Assembly: GCA_050486445.1 (NCBI GenBank)
Contig: JBJHDH010000011.1
Coordinates: forward strand, 16,433-80,432
Reading direction: 5' to 3'
DNA from: Euryhalocaulis sp050486445
Lineage (GTDB): Bacteria > Pseudomonadota > Alphaproteobacteria > Caulobacterales > Maricaulaceae
DNA length: 64,000 nucleotides
Shown: one piece after another, positions 38,804-48,196 of the stretch
Position numbering within the stretch: position 1 is the stretch's first letter
Layout of the letters: the number at the start of each line of letters is the position of its first letter
Notes under the pieces: generated by a model
Database searches by the model: none
Told to the model about the DNA's origin: nothing
The model's input: the letters and a program-made list of their open reading frames with translations, nothing else
Translations under genes and position numbers: made by a program

Positions 38804-39799
38804 ATGAAACTTCACGCCGAAGCCCAGTCCTGGCCGATCCGTGGCGGTTTTCGCATCGCACGGGGAGCAAAACGCACGGCGGAGACAGTGGTTGCCCGAA
38901 TCGAGGGGGACGCGGGGGCCGGATGGGGCGAATCTGTTCCCTATGCCCGCTATGGCGAAACCGTCGATTCGGCGCTGGCGCAGCTTCACGCCCTGGCCGG
39001 CGGCGCGATACCGGACCGGGCGGCGTTGCAATCGGCCATGCCCCCGGGGGCGGCCCGCGCGGCCCTGGACTGCGCCCTGTGGGATTATGAGGCCAAGACC
39101 AGCTGGCAGAGCGTAGCTGAGGGGCTGATGGCGCTGACCCGGGCCGCGCCGCGACCCGGGCCGCTGACCACCGCCTTCACGATCAGCCTCGATTCGCCGG
39201 AGGCGATGGCCCGCGCCGCCGCCTCGGCGGCGGACCGGAAGCTGCTCAAGCTGAAACTCGGCCAGGCGGCGGACGACCTGGCGCGCGTTCAGGCGGTGCG
39301 CGGGGCGCGGCCCGATGCGCGCCTGATCGCCGACGCCAATGAGGGCTGGGACATCGCCGCGCTGGAGGCGCTGGCCGGGCCGCTGGCGGCGCTGGGCGTG
39401 GCCCTGATCGAACAGCCGCTGCCAGCGGGGGCCGATGCGGCGCTGGCGGAGAGGAGCTGGCCGGTGCTGCTCTGCGCCGACGAAAGCGTGCATACGCGGG
39501 CGGAGCTGGACGCCCTGCCCGCCGCTTATGGCGCGATCAATATCAAGATCGACAAGGCCGGCGGCCTGACAGAGGCGGCGCTGCTGGCCGCCGCGGCGCG
39601 GGCGCGGGGCCTGCAAATCATGGTCGGCTGCATGGTGGCCACCTCGCTCAGCATGGCGCCGGCCGCGCTGCTGGCCTCGGCCGTGGGCGCGGAGTTCGTC
39701 GATCTGGACGGGCCGCTGCTGCTGGAGCAGGACCGCGAGCATGGCATTCTTTATCGCGGCGCGGAGATGGCGCCGCCCTCGCCTTTGCTCTGGGGATAG
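38804..39799 (+). CDS. L-Ala-D/L-Glu (dipeptide) epimerase, enolase superfamily
   Basis: A 331-aa enzyme, probably for recycling murein-derived L-Ala-D-Glu. The enolase-fold signatures are in order: KLKLG (base lysine region), DANEGW, EQPLP, CADES and NIKIDKAGGLTEA. The N-terminal cap has WGESVPYARYGET. Its 3' end overlaps the convergent MFS transporter gene by 49 bp. That neighbour could supply peptides or sugars, but the link is only by position. Confidence 0.88.
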   Translation: MKLHAEAQSWPIRGGFRIARGAKRTAETVVARIEGDAGAGWGESVPYARYGETVDSALAQLHALAGGAIPDRAALQSAMPPGAARAALDCALWDYEAKTSWQSVAEGLMALTRAAPRPGPLTTAFTISLDSPEAMARAAASAADRKLLKLKLGQAADDLARVQAVRGARPDARLIADANEGWDIAALEALAGPLAALGVALIEQPLPAGADAALAERSWPVLLCADESVHTRAELDALPAAYGAINIKIDKAGGLTEAALLAAAARARGLQIMVGCMVATSLSMAPAALLASAVGAEFVDLDGPLLLEQDREHGILYRGAEMAPPSPLLWG

Positions 39800-40944
39800 A
39801 GACCGGCGAACAGCAAGAGCGCCGCCAGCGCGCCAATCCCGGCCGGAACAGCCATTACCGCGAATCCCCCTGCGCCATAGCGCGCGAACAGCCAGCCAGA
39901 GGCTGCCGCCGCCAGCGCCGCGAACGCCCCCCCGGAAATCGCCGAATTCAGCGCCAGCGCGCCGGCGGCGCTGCGCTCGCCCGCGATCCGCTCGGCGAAC
40001 AGCACAAAGCCCAGAAACACCGCGCCAAAGCTGAGCGCATGCAGGCATTGCAGCCCGAACAGCACAGCCAGCGGCGGCGACATGGCGGTCAACAGCCAGC
40101 GCAGCGCCCCGGCGATTCCGCCCGCCGCCAGAAACAGCGCCGGATGCAGGCGCGCGCCAAACCGCGCCGTGACGGCGAAGAACACGATCTCGGCCGCCAC
40201 GCCCACGCCCCACAGCGCGCCGACCACGGTGGCGTCCATGCCCTGCTGGCGCCAGGCCAGCGCCGAGAAGGAATAATAGAAAGCGTGGCTGGCGATAATG
40301 AAGCCGGAGGCGGTGAGCGCCAGCAGGAAGTCCGGCCGCGAGACCAGCGCACTCATACTCCGCAGCCGCTCGCGCAGGGTCTCCGCATTGCCCATCCGCT
40401 CTCCGCGCGGCAGAAGATGCGCCGCCCCGGCCAGCAGCGCCGAGGCCGCGATCATCCAGACCAGCATCGCCTCCGCCCCCCAGCGCCCGATCGCCGCGCC
40501 GCAGGCCAGATTGGCGACGATAAAGGCGGCGGACCCCACCGCCCGCACCGGACCGAAGGCGAAGCCGCCGCGCCGCGCCTCGCGCACCGCCAGGCTGTCG
40601 GACAGCGGGATGATCGGATACAGCGCCGCGCCGGTGAAAAACGCCAGCGCCAGCATGATCGACGGATCGCGCGCCGGGATATGCGCCAGCCAGAACGCCA
40701 AAGTCAGCCAGGCCAGCGCCACCAGCGGAAACCGCGCCAGACGCAGCCCGTCACTCCACAGCGCCGCCAGCGGCGAGACCAGCATCCGCGCCACCAGGCC
40801 AAGCGCGGCGGCCAGACCGACCTGCTCGGCCGTCAGGCCGCGCGCCTCGTGCCAGACCGGCCAATAGGGCAGCACCGCCCCCCAGGCGAGGAAAAAGGCC
40901 GAGTAAAACAGGCAGAGGCGCAGCGCGGGCGTTCGGAGAGACAT
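39751..40944 (-). CDS. MFS transporter (MFS_1-like/HcaT type)
   Basis: A 397-aa protein with about twelve membrane segments. The N-terminus LCLFYSAFFLAWGAVLPYWPVWHEARGLTAEQVG and the later FGPVRAVGSAAFIVANL are characteristic of the branch containing HcaT and related nucleoside/phenylpropionate symporters. The substrate is not deducible. It overlaps the convergent epimerase gene at the 3' end. Confidence 0.86.
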   Translation of the reverse strand: MSLRTPALRLCLFYSAFFLAWGAVLPYWPVWHEARGLTAEQVGLAAALGLVARMLVSPLAALWSDGLRLARFPLVALAWLTLAFWLAHIPARDPSIMLALAFFTGAALYPIIPLSDSLAVREARRGGFAFGPVRAVGSAAFIVANLACGAAIGRWGAEAMLVWMIAASALLAGAAHLLPRGERMGNAETLRERLRSMSALVSRPDFLLALTASGFIIASHAFYYSFSALAWRQQGMDATVVGALWGVGVAAEIVFFAVTARFGARLHPALFLAAGGIAGALRWLLTAMSPPLAVLFGLQCLHALSFGAVFLGFVLFAERIAGERSAAGALALNSAISGGAFAALAAAASGWLFARYGAGGFAVMAVPAGIGALAALLLFAGLYPQSKGEGGAISAPR

Positions 40945-41240
40945 GGGAGGGCGTCGTATCGCGGCTGGAACGCCGTGCGCTCGGGGTTGGCTTCGCCGCT
41001 CCTTTAGCGAAGACCCCGCATTTCAGCGAGTCCGGCGAGGGCCCCAATCTCATTCCTCATCTCGAGGAGCCGCCGCAAGGCGGCGTCTCGAGGGACGCTC
41101 CAGCATGACGCAGGCGTTGGTGGAATCTGGAGCGTGCTTCGAGACAGCCGTCAGCATCAAATGCTGACGGCTTCCTCAGCATGAGGGTGATGTTTGGTAT
41201 TGCCGCGTCCGGGGACCGCCGTTGAGGTAACAAGGATGCC
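40945..41240. repeat. inverted pair of palindromic REP-like elements
   Basis: No gene is seen in these 296 bp. One hairpin (41061-41092) has arms CTCGAGGAGCCGCC and GGCGGCGTCTCGAG around GCAA. A second (41147-41171) has arms GCCGTCAGCAT and ATGCTGACGGC around CAA. The outer flanks of the two are related but inverted: CCTCATCTCGAGGAGC with GTCTCGAGGGACG, against GCTTCGAGACA with TTCCTCAGCATGAGG. Together they look like one REP family in opposite orientations. Confidence 0.8.
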
Positions 41241-41915
41241 TCAGCTTGAGGCCGCCAGCGCGGCGCGGCGGCGCTCGGCGAACGCATCGGCATGCCCGGT
41301 CAGGGTCTCCGCCCCGGCGCGTAATTGCTCCTGCCGCGCCCGCAGCGCCGTATGTTCGGATGAGCGCAGGCGCGAGGCCATCGCCGTAACCGCCTCATCG
41401 AAGAAGCGCGCGCCGCGCAGCGCCGTCTGCGCCGCGCTTTCAGTCTCGGCAAGATCCAGCTCGGCGCCGCGCGCGTCGAACGCGCCGCCCCGCGCCGCAT
41501 TCGCGGCCAGATTGGCCGCATCGACCAGATGCGCCGCGCGCTCCAGATCGGCGCCCAGCTGCGCCCCTGCGCCCTCGCCCGCGGGCAGGCGCGCCAGATA
41601 CCGCTCCAGCGGGGTTTGTTCCGGCGCCTCTGCGCGCCCGCGCAGCAACATGGAGGTCAGACGCTGCGCCGCGCCCGGTTCGTCTTCAGCCACGCCCCAG
41701 CCTTCCGCCGCGAAGACCCGCCGCAGCTCCGCCGCCGCATTGTGCAGCGCGCTTTGCTCAGAGCGCGGCATGGCGGCGCTATCCAGGCTGACGCTGGCGC
41801 AGCCGGAAACGGTCAGCAGGGCGGCGGCCAGCGCCAGCATGGGCGCGGCGCGAAACCATGCGGCGAGCGATGCGATCTGGTGCAAGAACAATCCCCAATC
41901 GGCGCGGCCGGGCAT
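41241..41915 (-). CDS. hypothetical lipoprotein
   Basis: A 224-aa precursor as drawn. A lipobox (TVSGC) lies near residue 39, so the true start may be an internal TTG about 12 residues in, which would give a more ordinary signal peptide. The mature part is a helical Ala/Glu/Arg-rich protein (AAAELRRVFAAEGWGVAEDEPGAAQ, ESAAQTALRGARFFDEAVTAMASRL) without a recognised domain. It is divergent from the peptidase gene. Confidence 0.65.
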   Translation of the reverse strand: MPGRADWGLFLHQIASLAAWFRAAPMLALAAALLTVSGCASVSLDSAAMPRSEQSALHNAAAELRRVFAAEGWGVAEDEPGAAQRLTSMLLRGRAEAPEQTPLERYLARLPAGEGAGAQLGADLERAAHLVDAANLAANAARGGAFDARGAELDLAETESAAQTALRGARFFDEAVTAMASRLRSSEHTALRARQEQLRAGAETLTGHADAFAERRRAALAASS

Positions 41916-42000
41916 ACGGGCCGCGCATTCTCTATAATGCTATGATACCCAACACGTTCCAGTCTTCCGATGACAACCCCCGGACGCAGTTTTTCGCCCC

Positions 42001-42993
42001 ATGCACGAACCCGTCTCCGCACGCCGCGGCTTTTATCCCCCCATAGAGCCGGACGAATCCGGCTTCCTGCCCGTCGATGGCGGTCATGAACTCTATTGGG
42101 AGCGAGTCGGCGCGGAAGACGGCCTGCCCGCCGTGGTGCTGCATGGCGGGCCGGGCGGCGGGATCAATCCCTGGATGCGCCGCTATTTCGACGCACAGCG
42201 CTGGCGCGTGACGCTGTTCGACCAGCGCGGCTGCGGGCGCAGCCGGCCATTCTCGTCGCTGGAGCACAACACCACCTGGGATCTTGTCGCCGACATCGAA
42301 CGCTTCCGCGAAATCGCGGGCGTCGACTCATGGACCGTGTTCGGCGGCTCGTGGGGTTCGACGCTGGCGCTGGCCTATGCCCAGACGCACCCGGAGCGGG
42401 TGCGCGCGCTGATCCTGCGCGGGGTCTTCCTGCTGATGCGCGAAGAGATGGACTGGCTCTATCGCGACGGCGCCAACCGCCTTTTCCCCGACGCATGGGA
42501 GCGGCTGATCGCGCCGATCCCGGAAGCCGAACGCAGCGACCTGATCGCCGCCTTTCATCGCAGGCTGACCGGCGGCGACCCGGAAGCGCGGCGCGAAGCG
42601 GCGCGGGCCTGGGCGCAATATGAGGGCGATCTGCTGTCCATCGCCGGGCCGGCGGGGCGGCCGCCCGTCTTCAATGATGAATCCTATACGGACGCCTTCG
42701 CCCGGATCGAGACGCATTATTTTGTCCATGACGGCTTTTTCGCGCGCGACGGCCAGCTCCTGAAAGACGCCGGGCGCCTGGCCGGCATTCCCTGCATCAT
42801 CGTCAACGGGCGCTATGACGCCCTGACTCCGCCGCGCGCCGCCTTCCGCCTGCACGAGGCCCTGCCCGGCTCGCGTCTCGTGATCGTGCCGGACGCCGGC
42901 CACGCCGCTTCGGACCCCGGAATTGTCGATGCGCTGGTTCGGGCCACCGATGAAATGGCGGGCTTGCCGGCCCGCCAGGCCGCCGGCCGTTAA
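42001..42993 (+). CDS. pip: proline iminopeptidase
   Basis: A 330-aa alpha/beta hydrolase that removes N-terminal proline. The oxyanion segment is HGGPGGG; the nucleophile elbow GGSWGS follows the typical SWTVF. The acid lies in GRYDALTPP and the His in PDAGHAASDP. DQRGCGRSRP is the family signature. It is cytoplasmic, with no signal peptide. It precedes the second Hpt gene by 99 bp. Confidence 0.93.
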   Translation: MHEPVSARRGFYPPIEPDESGFLPVDGGHELYWERVGAEDGLPAVVLHGGPGGGINPWMRRYFDAQRWRVTLFDQRGCGRSRPFSSLEHNTTWDLVADIERFREIAGVDSWTVFGGSWGSTLALAYAQTHPERVRALILRGVFLLMREEMDWLYRDGANRLFPDAWERLIAPIPEAERSDLIAAFHRRLTGGDPEARREAARAWAQYEGDLLSIAGPAGRPPVFNDESYTDAFARIETHYFVHDGFFARDGQLLKDAGRLAGIPCIIVNGRYDALTPPRAAFRLHEALPGSRLVIVPDAGHAASDPGIVDALVRATDEMAGLPARQAAGR

Positions 42994-43092
42994 TACTTAC
43001 GCTAACCGATTTGAAAGGCCTTGCAGCTGATGATCGGGGCTGCGGAGGGACCAGCGGCCGGAAACGGCGGCGCCAATAACAAGGGAAAGGCA

Positions 43093-43464
43093 ATGAGCCA
43101 CCCGAACGGAAGCAACAATGCTGCCGAACTGCCGCTCGTGGACCGGTCGGCGCTCGATCCCATCATGAAGGTGACGGGCCCGGCCGTAATGCGCCGGATT
43201 ATCGACGCCTTCTGGGCCGAGGCCGGCGCCATGACCGGCGCGCTGAACACTGCCATCGCCTCGGGCCAGCAGGAGGAAATCCGCAGGGCGGCCCACACGC
43301 TGAAAGGCGCGGCGTCCAATGTCGGCGCCGGACGGGCGGCGCGCATCGCCGCGGCGATGGAAAAAGCCGACCCGGCTCAGGCGCGCGTGCTGCTGGCGGC
43401 GCTGGAACAATCGCTCGAACAAACCCGCCCCGCCCTTGAAATGGTGCTGAACGAAGCCGCCTGA
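43093..43464 (+). CDS. second orphan Hpt domain protein
   Basis: A 123-aa single-domain protein starting at ATG 43093 with AAGGGAAAGG upstream. The phosphoacceptor His is in RRAAHTLKGAASNVGAGRAARIA. The ordering VMRRIIDAFWAEAGAM before the motif matches Hpt four-helix bundles. Its C-terminus (VLLAALEQSLEQTRPAL) completes the bundle. It is likely part of a branched phosphorelay with hybrid kinases such as those at 14105 and 59513. Confidence 0.87.
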   Translation: MSHPNGSNNAAELPLVDRSALDPIMKVTGPAVMRRIIDAFWAEAGAMTGALNTAIASGQQEEIRRAAHTLKGAASNVGAGRAARIAAAMEKADPAQARVLLAALEQSLEQTRPALEMVLNEAA

Positions 43465-43480
43465 GAAGCGTCCTGAGCGG

Positions 43481-44626
43481 TTAGAGCAGCGCGCGGGTCT
43501 GTTCCAGCCGCTGGCCGCGATTGATCTGCGCCGACAGGATAATTCCGAACCCGGCCATTACCGACAGCATGATCGTGCCGCCATAGGAAATCAGCGGCAG
43601 CGGCACGCCCACCACCGGCGCCAGCCCGATCACCATCGCGATATTGATCAGCACATAGAACACAAAGGTGGCTGCGATGCCGGTCACCGCCAGACGGTTG
43701 AACTGGCTGCGGCAGCTTACGGCGATCTGGCCGGCGCGCAGCGTAATCATGCCATAGAGCGCCAGCACGAACAGGCCGCCGGCCATGCCGAACTCCTCGC
43801 CGATCGTGGTGAAGATAAAGTCGGTATGCTTCTCCGGCAGGAAGTTCAGCGCCGATTGCGTGCCTTCCAGATAGCCCTTGCCCCAGACACCGCCGGAGCC
43901 GAGCGCGATCTTGGACTGCATCAGCTGATAACCGGCGCCCAGCGGATCGCTTTCCGGATCGAAGAAACTGAAGACGCGCTCGCGCTGATAATCGTGCAGC
44001 ACGAACTCGAAAACGACTGGCACGCTGACCGCGATGCCCGCCACCCCGATCAGAATCACCCACCAGTTGAGGCCCGCCAGAAAGATCACCGTCACGCCCG
44101 TCAGCACCAGCAGCACCGCGGTGCCAAGATCGGGCTGGCGGGCGATCAGGGCGGCCGGCGCGAGGATCAGAACCAGCGGGATAATGGCGCCCAGCACGCT
44201 GCGCGCGCGTTCAGGCGACAGGCCGTGATAATAGCGCGCCAGCGCCAGAACCAGCGCGATTTTCATAAATTCCGAAGGCTGCATGCTGAGCGGGCCAAGG
44301 CTCAGCCAGCGCTGCGCCCCGCCGCCGACAAAGCCGAACAGCTCCACGGCGATCAGCAGCACCATCGTCGCCGCCCAGGCGGGATAAGCCGCCGCCATCC
44401 AGATGCGAGGATTAATCATCGCCAGGGCCAGCATGATTCCCAGCGCGAGGAGAAAGCGCAACGCGTGCGCGGCCGCCCAGGGCGTCCAGGAGCCGCCCGC
44501 CACCGAATACAGCATGGCCACACCCATGCCGCCCGCCAGGCACAGCAGCGTCACCAGCGTCCAGTCCAGTTCGACAACTGCGCCGCCAATATTGCGTGGC
44601 GCGGATTCGGAGCTGAAGATCGCCAT
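43481..44626 (-). CDS. rodA: rod-shape peptidoglycan glycosyltransferase RodA
   Basis: A 381-aa SEDS-family membrane glycosyltransferase that polymerises lipid II with PBP2 during elongation. About ten membrane segments. Motifs include WLSLGPLSMQPSEFMKIALVLALARYYH and VWGKGYLEGTQSALNFLPEKHTDFIFTTIGEEFG. It is the last gene of the mreBCD-mrdA-rodA cluster, 11 bp after mrdA. Confidence 0.96.
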   Translation of the reverse strand: MAIFSSESAPRNIGGAVVELDWTLVTLLCLAGGMGVAMLYSVAGGSWTPWAAAHALRFLLALGIMLALAMINPRIWMAAAYPAWAATMVLLIAVELFGFVGGGAQRWLSLGPLSMQPSEFMKIALVLALARYYHGLSPERARSVLGAIIPLVLILAPAALIARQPDLGTAVLLVLTGVTVIFLAGLNWWVILIGVAGIAVSVPVVFEFVLHDYQRERVFSFFDPESDPLGAGYQLMQSKIALGSGGVWGKGYLEGTQSALNFLPEKHTDFIFTTIGEEFGMAGGLFVLALYGMITLRAGQIAVSCRSQFNRLAVTGIAATFVFYVLINIAMVIGLAPVVGVPLPLISYGGTIMLSVMAGFGIILSAQINRGQRLEQTRALL

Positions 44627-44637
44627 CGCCGGAACCG

Positions 44638-46485
44638 CTACAACGCCGCTATCGGGCTGGCGGGGGAGCGGCCCGAATTGCGGTCCATCGCGGCGATCAG
44701 AATGTCGCGCGCCATCGGGCCGCTGACTCGCGACCCGGCGCTGCCATGCTCGACGATCACCGCGACGGCGTAGCGCGGCGCGTCGAACGGCGCATAGGCG
44801 ATGAACAACGCATGGTCGCGCAGCCGCCAGGTCAGATTTTCGTTGCGGATCACGCCCGTCGCGCGCTCGGCGGCGGAGATGTTGCGGGCCTGGGCCGAAC
44901 CGCTCTTGCCCGCCATTTCCACGCCGCGTTCGGTCAGCACCGCGCGCAGCGTATTATACGCTGTGCCGCCCGGCTCATGGCACACGCCGCGCATACCTCG
45001 CCGCATGACGGCGAAGGCGTCCTCCGCATAATCCAGCGTCTCGAACTGCGGAGCGCCGCCATCCAGAACCAGACGCGGCAGCACGCGCCGGCCGCTGGCC
45101 AGGCGCGCAGTCATGGTTGCGAGCTGCAACGACGAAGATGTGATGAAGCCCTGACCGATGCCCGCGCTGATTGTCTCGCCGGGATACCAGGGCTCGCCCA
45201 TCGTGGCGCGCTTCCACGCATCGTCCGGCATCACGCCGGCGCGCACGCCGGGAAGGCCGATATCCGGCAATTCGCTGATGCCGAATTCGCGCGCGACCTC
45301 GGCCAGCCGCTCGATGCCCAGCCGCCGCGCGGCCTCGTAAAAATAGACGTTGCAGGAATGTTTGATGGCGTCGTGCAGGTCGACCGAGCCATGCCGGCTC
45401 CAGCAGGCGTAACGCCGGTTGCCGAACTGGAAGCCGCCATTGCAGAACACACGCTCGCCCGGCCGCATGGCGCCATGGCGGGCCGCCGCCATCGCCACGA
45501 TCGGCTTGAATGTCGAGCCGGGCGGAAACTGGCCGGCGATCGCTTTCTTGAACAGCGGATTGGCCTCATCGGCCAGCAGCGCGTCATACTCGGTCTGCGT
45601 GATGCGGCGCGCGAAGACGTTCGGGTCGTAGGCGGGATAGGAGGCCAGCGCCAGAATATCGCCGTTATGGATGTCGAGCAGCGCGGCGCTGGCGGCGCGC
45701 TCTTCCGACAGGCGCTCCACCGCGTATTCCTGAAGCCCGGCGTCCAGCGTCAGGCGCACATCGTTCCCCGGACGCGCGGCCGTGGCAGGGTCCGGAAGCT
45801 CACGCACCACGCGGCCAAAGGCGTCCACCTCGACCTTCAGCGAACCGGCGCCGCCGCGCAGTTCCGGGTCCAGCGCCTGTTCCATGCCGTCGCGGCCGAC
45901 GCGGAAATTCGGGCTGCGCAGCAGCGGGTCGTTGCCCGCCATCTCCTGATCCGCCTGGCCGACATAGCCGGTGACATGCGCGAAGAGCGGCCCCTTTGGG
46001 TAGGACCGTGTTTCCCCGACAAGGGGCAGAACGCCGGGCAGTTCCGGCGCATGAAGATTTACCTGTACAAACGTATCCCAATTCAGGTTTTCCGCGACGG
46101 TGACGGCGCGGAATACGGGCGTGCGTGAAATCTCGCGCAGCAGGCCCTGCTTGCGCTCCTCCGACATCGGGACGATGCGCGACAGGCGGTCGAGCACCAT
46201 CGCCGGATCCTTCGCATTCTCCGCGACGATCTGGACGGTGTAGTTTTCCTCGTTCTCCGCCAGCGGCTCGCCGAACCGGTCCAGGATGCGTCCGCGCGAA
46301 GGTGTGAGCAGGCGATAATTGAACTGGTTGCCGTCCGACAGGACGGCGAAGCGGTCCGCCTCATTCACCTGGATATGGTGCAGTCGCCCGGCGAGCACGG
46401 CAAAGCCCACGCCCGCGCCGAACCCCAGAAGGATGGCGCGCCGCGTAAAGGCTGCTTCCGTATCCCGCGCGTCGCTGCCGCTCAC
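44638..46485 (-). CDS. mrdA: penicillin-binding protein 2
   Basis: A 615-aa elongation transpeptidase starting at a GTG that overlaps the mreD stop (GTGA). One N-terminal membrane helix precedes the pedestal domain. The transpeptidase has the SxxK motif in FPPGSTFKP, SxN in IKHSCN and KSG in MAGKSGSAQ. It works with RodA, encoded just downstream. Confidence 0.96.
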   Translation of the reverse strand: MSGSDARDTEAAFTRRAILLGFGAGVGFAVLAGRLHHIQVNEADRFAVLSDGNQFNYRLLTPSRGRILDRFGEPLAENEENYTVQIVAENAKDPAMVLDRLSRIVPMSEERKQGLLREISRTPVFRAVTVAENLNWDTFVQVNLHAPELPGVLPLVGETRSYPKGPLFAHVTGYVGQADQEMAGNDPLLRSPNFRVGRDGMEQALDPELRGGAGSLKVEVDAFGRVVRELPDPATAARPGNDVRLTLDAGLQEYAVERLSEERAASAALLDIHNGDILALASYPAYDPNVFARRITQTEYDALLADEANPLFKKAIAGQFPPGSTFKPIVAMAAARHGAMRPGERVFCNGGFQFGNRRYACWSRHGSVDLHDAIKHSCNVYFYEAARRLGIERLAEVAREFGISELPDIGLPGVRAGVMPDDAWKRATMGEPWYPGETISAGIGQGFITSSSLQLATMTARLASGRRVLPRLVLDGGAPQFETLDYAEDAFAVMRRGMRGVCHEPGGTAYNTLRAVLTERGVEMAGKSGSAQARNISAAERATGVIRNENLTWRLRDHALFIAYAPFDAPRYAVAVIVEHGSAGSRVSGPMARDILIAAMDRNSGRSPASPIAAL

Positions 46486-47006
46486 GATCTCCCCCGGCCC
46501 AGCCCCACGGTCTTCGCCAGCGCGAAAAAGCCGGCCTCAAGAACAGGATACGTCAAAACTGTAAGAATCAATTGAAGAAGTTGCAGCCATGTGACGCTAA
46601 CTGGCCGGGCGGACGCGCCAAAAGCGGCCAGCCCCGCCACTGCGACCGCCGCCACGGCTCCGGCGATCCCGGCCAGGCGCCGCCACAGATCGGCCCCCAG
46701 AACATAGGGCCGCAGCACGCGGGCCGCGCCAGAGGCCGTCAGCAGGCCGAGCGCCCAGAATCCCAGCGGCGTCCAGGTCAGCAGATCCAGCGCCAGACCG
46801 GCCAGAAACACGGCCAGTGGCGGCATCAGAGATGGCCGGACAACGGTCCAGAAATAGACGACCATCACTGCGAACAGCGGCGCAGGAACCGGGCCCAGTA
46901 GACCCGGCGCGGCGGTCAGCACCAGCGCGACCACAAGCGTCAGCACAGCCAGAAAGACCGGAGCCGGACCGGGGCTGTCGCCCTCGAACAGCCGGGAGCG
47001 GATCAT
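46482..47006 (-). CDS. mreD: rod-shape-determining protein MreD
   Basis: A 174-aa inner-membrane protein with about five hydrophobic segments (VFLAVLTLVVALVLTAAPGLL, LPPLAVFLAGLALDLLTWTPLGFWALGLL). The conserved MreD stretch D-L-L-T-x-x-P-L-G is clear. Its start overlaps the mreC stop by four bases and its stop overlaps mrdA. Confidence 0.92.
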   Translation of the reverse strand: MIRSRLFEGDSPGPAPVFLAVLTLVVALVLTAAPGLLGPVPAPLFAVMVVYFWTVVRPSLMPPLAVFLAGLALDLLTWTPLGFWALGLLTASGAARVLRPYVLGADLWRRLAGIAGAVAAVAVAGLAAFGASARPVSVTWLQLLQLILTVLTYPVLEAGFFALAKTVGLGRGRS

Positions 47007-48157
47007 TGCCCCACCCCGCCCAGAATGCGCGATTGCGGAAGCTCCGGCGACGGGCGGGACGCAGGCGGCGGGCTGTCAGGCTCCGGCTGGGGCTCTGGCC
47101 GGGGTTCAAATTCAGGCGCGGGTTCGGCCGGGGGCGCGGGCGCGGCAGGCGGAGTCACTCCGGCGGTCTGAACGGTCTGAGACGGCTGGGCAGACTCCTG
47201 CGCCGCCGGGCCAGGCGGAGCGGACGCCCCGGCCATGATCGCCGTTTCTGTATCTCCAGCGTCTTCGGCGTCTTCTGCGTCCGGCGCATCCTCCACCATC
47301 GGATAGACGGGTGTCACTGCCTCAGGCGGCGGCGATGGGACCGGGTCGTGCGGATAGACCCAGACCGCGTCGATAGGCGCCCTGCTGGAATACAGCGCCA
47401 CGCGCCAGCTTTCATCGCCGGCCATGGCGGTCACGCCGACCGGAAGGCCGCGCGGAAACACGCGGGAATCGCCGGATGTCACGATGCGGTCCCCTTCCGC
47501 CAGACGCCGGTCGCCAGTGGCGAAGTCCAGCCGGGGAACGCCCGTATTGTCACCGATCAGCACAGCGCGCACGCGGCCGTCCTCGGTCATCACCGGCGTG
47601 CGGCTGCTGGCGTCGGTCAGCAGCAGGATGCGCGACGAGCGCGCCGAAACGCTGATGAGGCGGCCGACCAGGCCGCGGTCGGTCAGCACCGGATAGCCGG
47701 GTTTCAGATCCTTGTCCTCGCCGCCCATCATCAGCCGCACATGCTGGAACGGGCCGCCGCTTTCGGCGACCGTCCATGCGGCGATGGGGTCAGCGGTCTC
47801 CACGCCGGGAATATTGAGGATAGCCTCATAGGCCGAGACCTTGTCGCGCAGCGACAGGGCCAGCTCGCGCCAGCCTTCCAGCTCGGCGATCTCCGCCCGC
47901 AACTCCTCATTCTGGCGATAGACGTCCCAATGGCGGTCCAGCGTCTCGCCGAACGAACGGACGCCGCTGAGCGGAGCGGAAACGCCGCTCATCACCGGCG
48001 CGGCCAGATCGTCGGCGCCGCCGCGCAGCGCCTCCACCCAGCCGGGACGGGAATCGGGGCGATCCAGCACCAGAAGCGCCAGCGCCGCCACGGCCAGAAG
48101 GCCGTAGCTAAGCCGCGTCCAGCGCGTCCGACGCCGCCATGACCCCGGTTCGATCAC
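47003..48157 (-). CDS. mreC: rod-shape-determining protein MreC
   Basis: A 384-aa periplasmic scaffold anchored by an N-terminal helix. The start is a GTG at 48157 with GGGGAGG upstream. A short coiled coil follows the helix (VYRQNEELRAEIAELEGW), then the beta-barrel domain with VLTDRGLVGRLISVSARSSRILLLTD. The last ~110 residues are a Pro/Glu/Ala-rich extension not needed for the fold. It lies between mreB and mreD. Confidence 0.95.
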   Translation of the reverse strand: MIEPGSWRRRTRWTRLSYGLLAVAALALLVLDRPDSRPGWVEALRGGADDLAAPVMSGVSAPLSGVRSFGETLDRHWDVYRQNEELRAEIAELEGWRELALSLRDKVSAYEAILNIPGVETADPIAAWTVAESGGPFQHVRLMMGGEDKDLKPGYPVLTDRGLVGRLISVSARSSRILLLTDASSRTPVMTEDGRVRAVLIGDNTGVPRLDFATGDRRLAEGDRIVTSGDSRVFPRGLPVGVTAMAGDESWRVALYSSRAPIDAVWVYPHDPVPSPPPEAVTPVYPMVEDAPDAEDAEDAGDTETAIMAGASAPPGPAAQESAQPSQTVQTAGVTPPAAPAPPAEPAPEFEPRPEPQPEPDSPPPASRPSPELPQSRILGGVGQ

Positions 48158-48196
48158 GTTTTCAGGCCTCCCCCTGCACGGGGAGCCGGGCCGGAC

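Noticed and set aside
38735..40213. Open frame extending mlaE upstream to 871 codons
   Set aside because: It is the antisense of the epimerase and part of the MFS gene; composition is Arg/Gly-rich nonsense and a good start with ribosome site exists at 38734.
42988..43010. CtrA site upstream of the second Hpt gene
   Set aside because: TTAA and CTAA half sites are present but the spacer is eight bases, not seven, so the match is poor.
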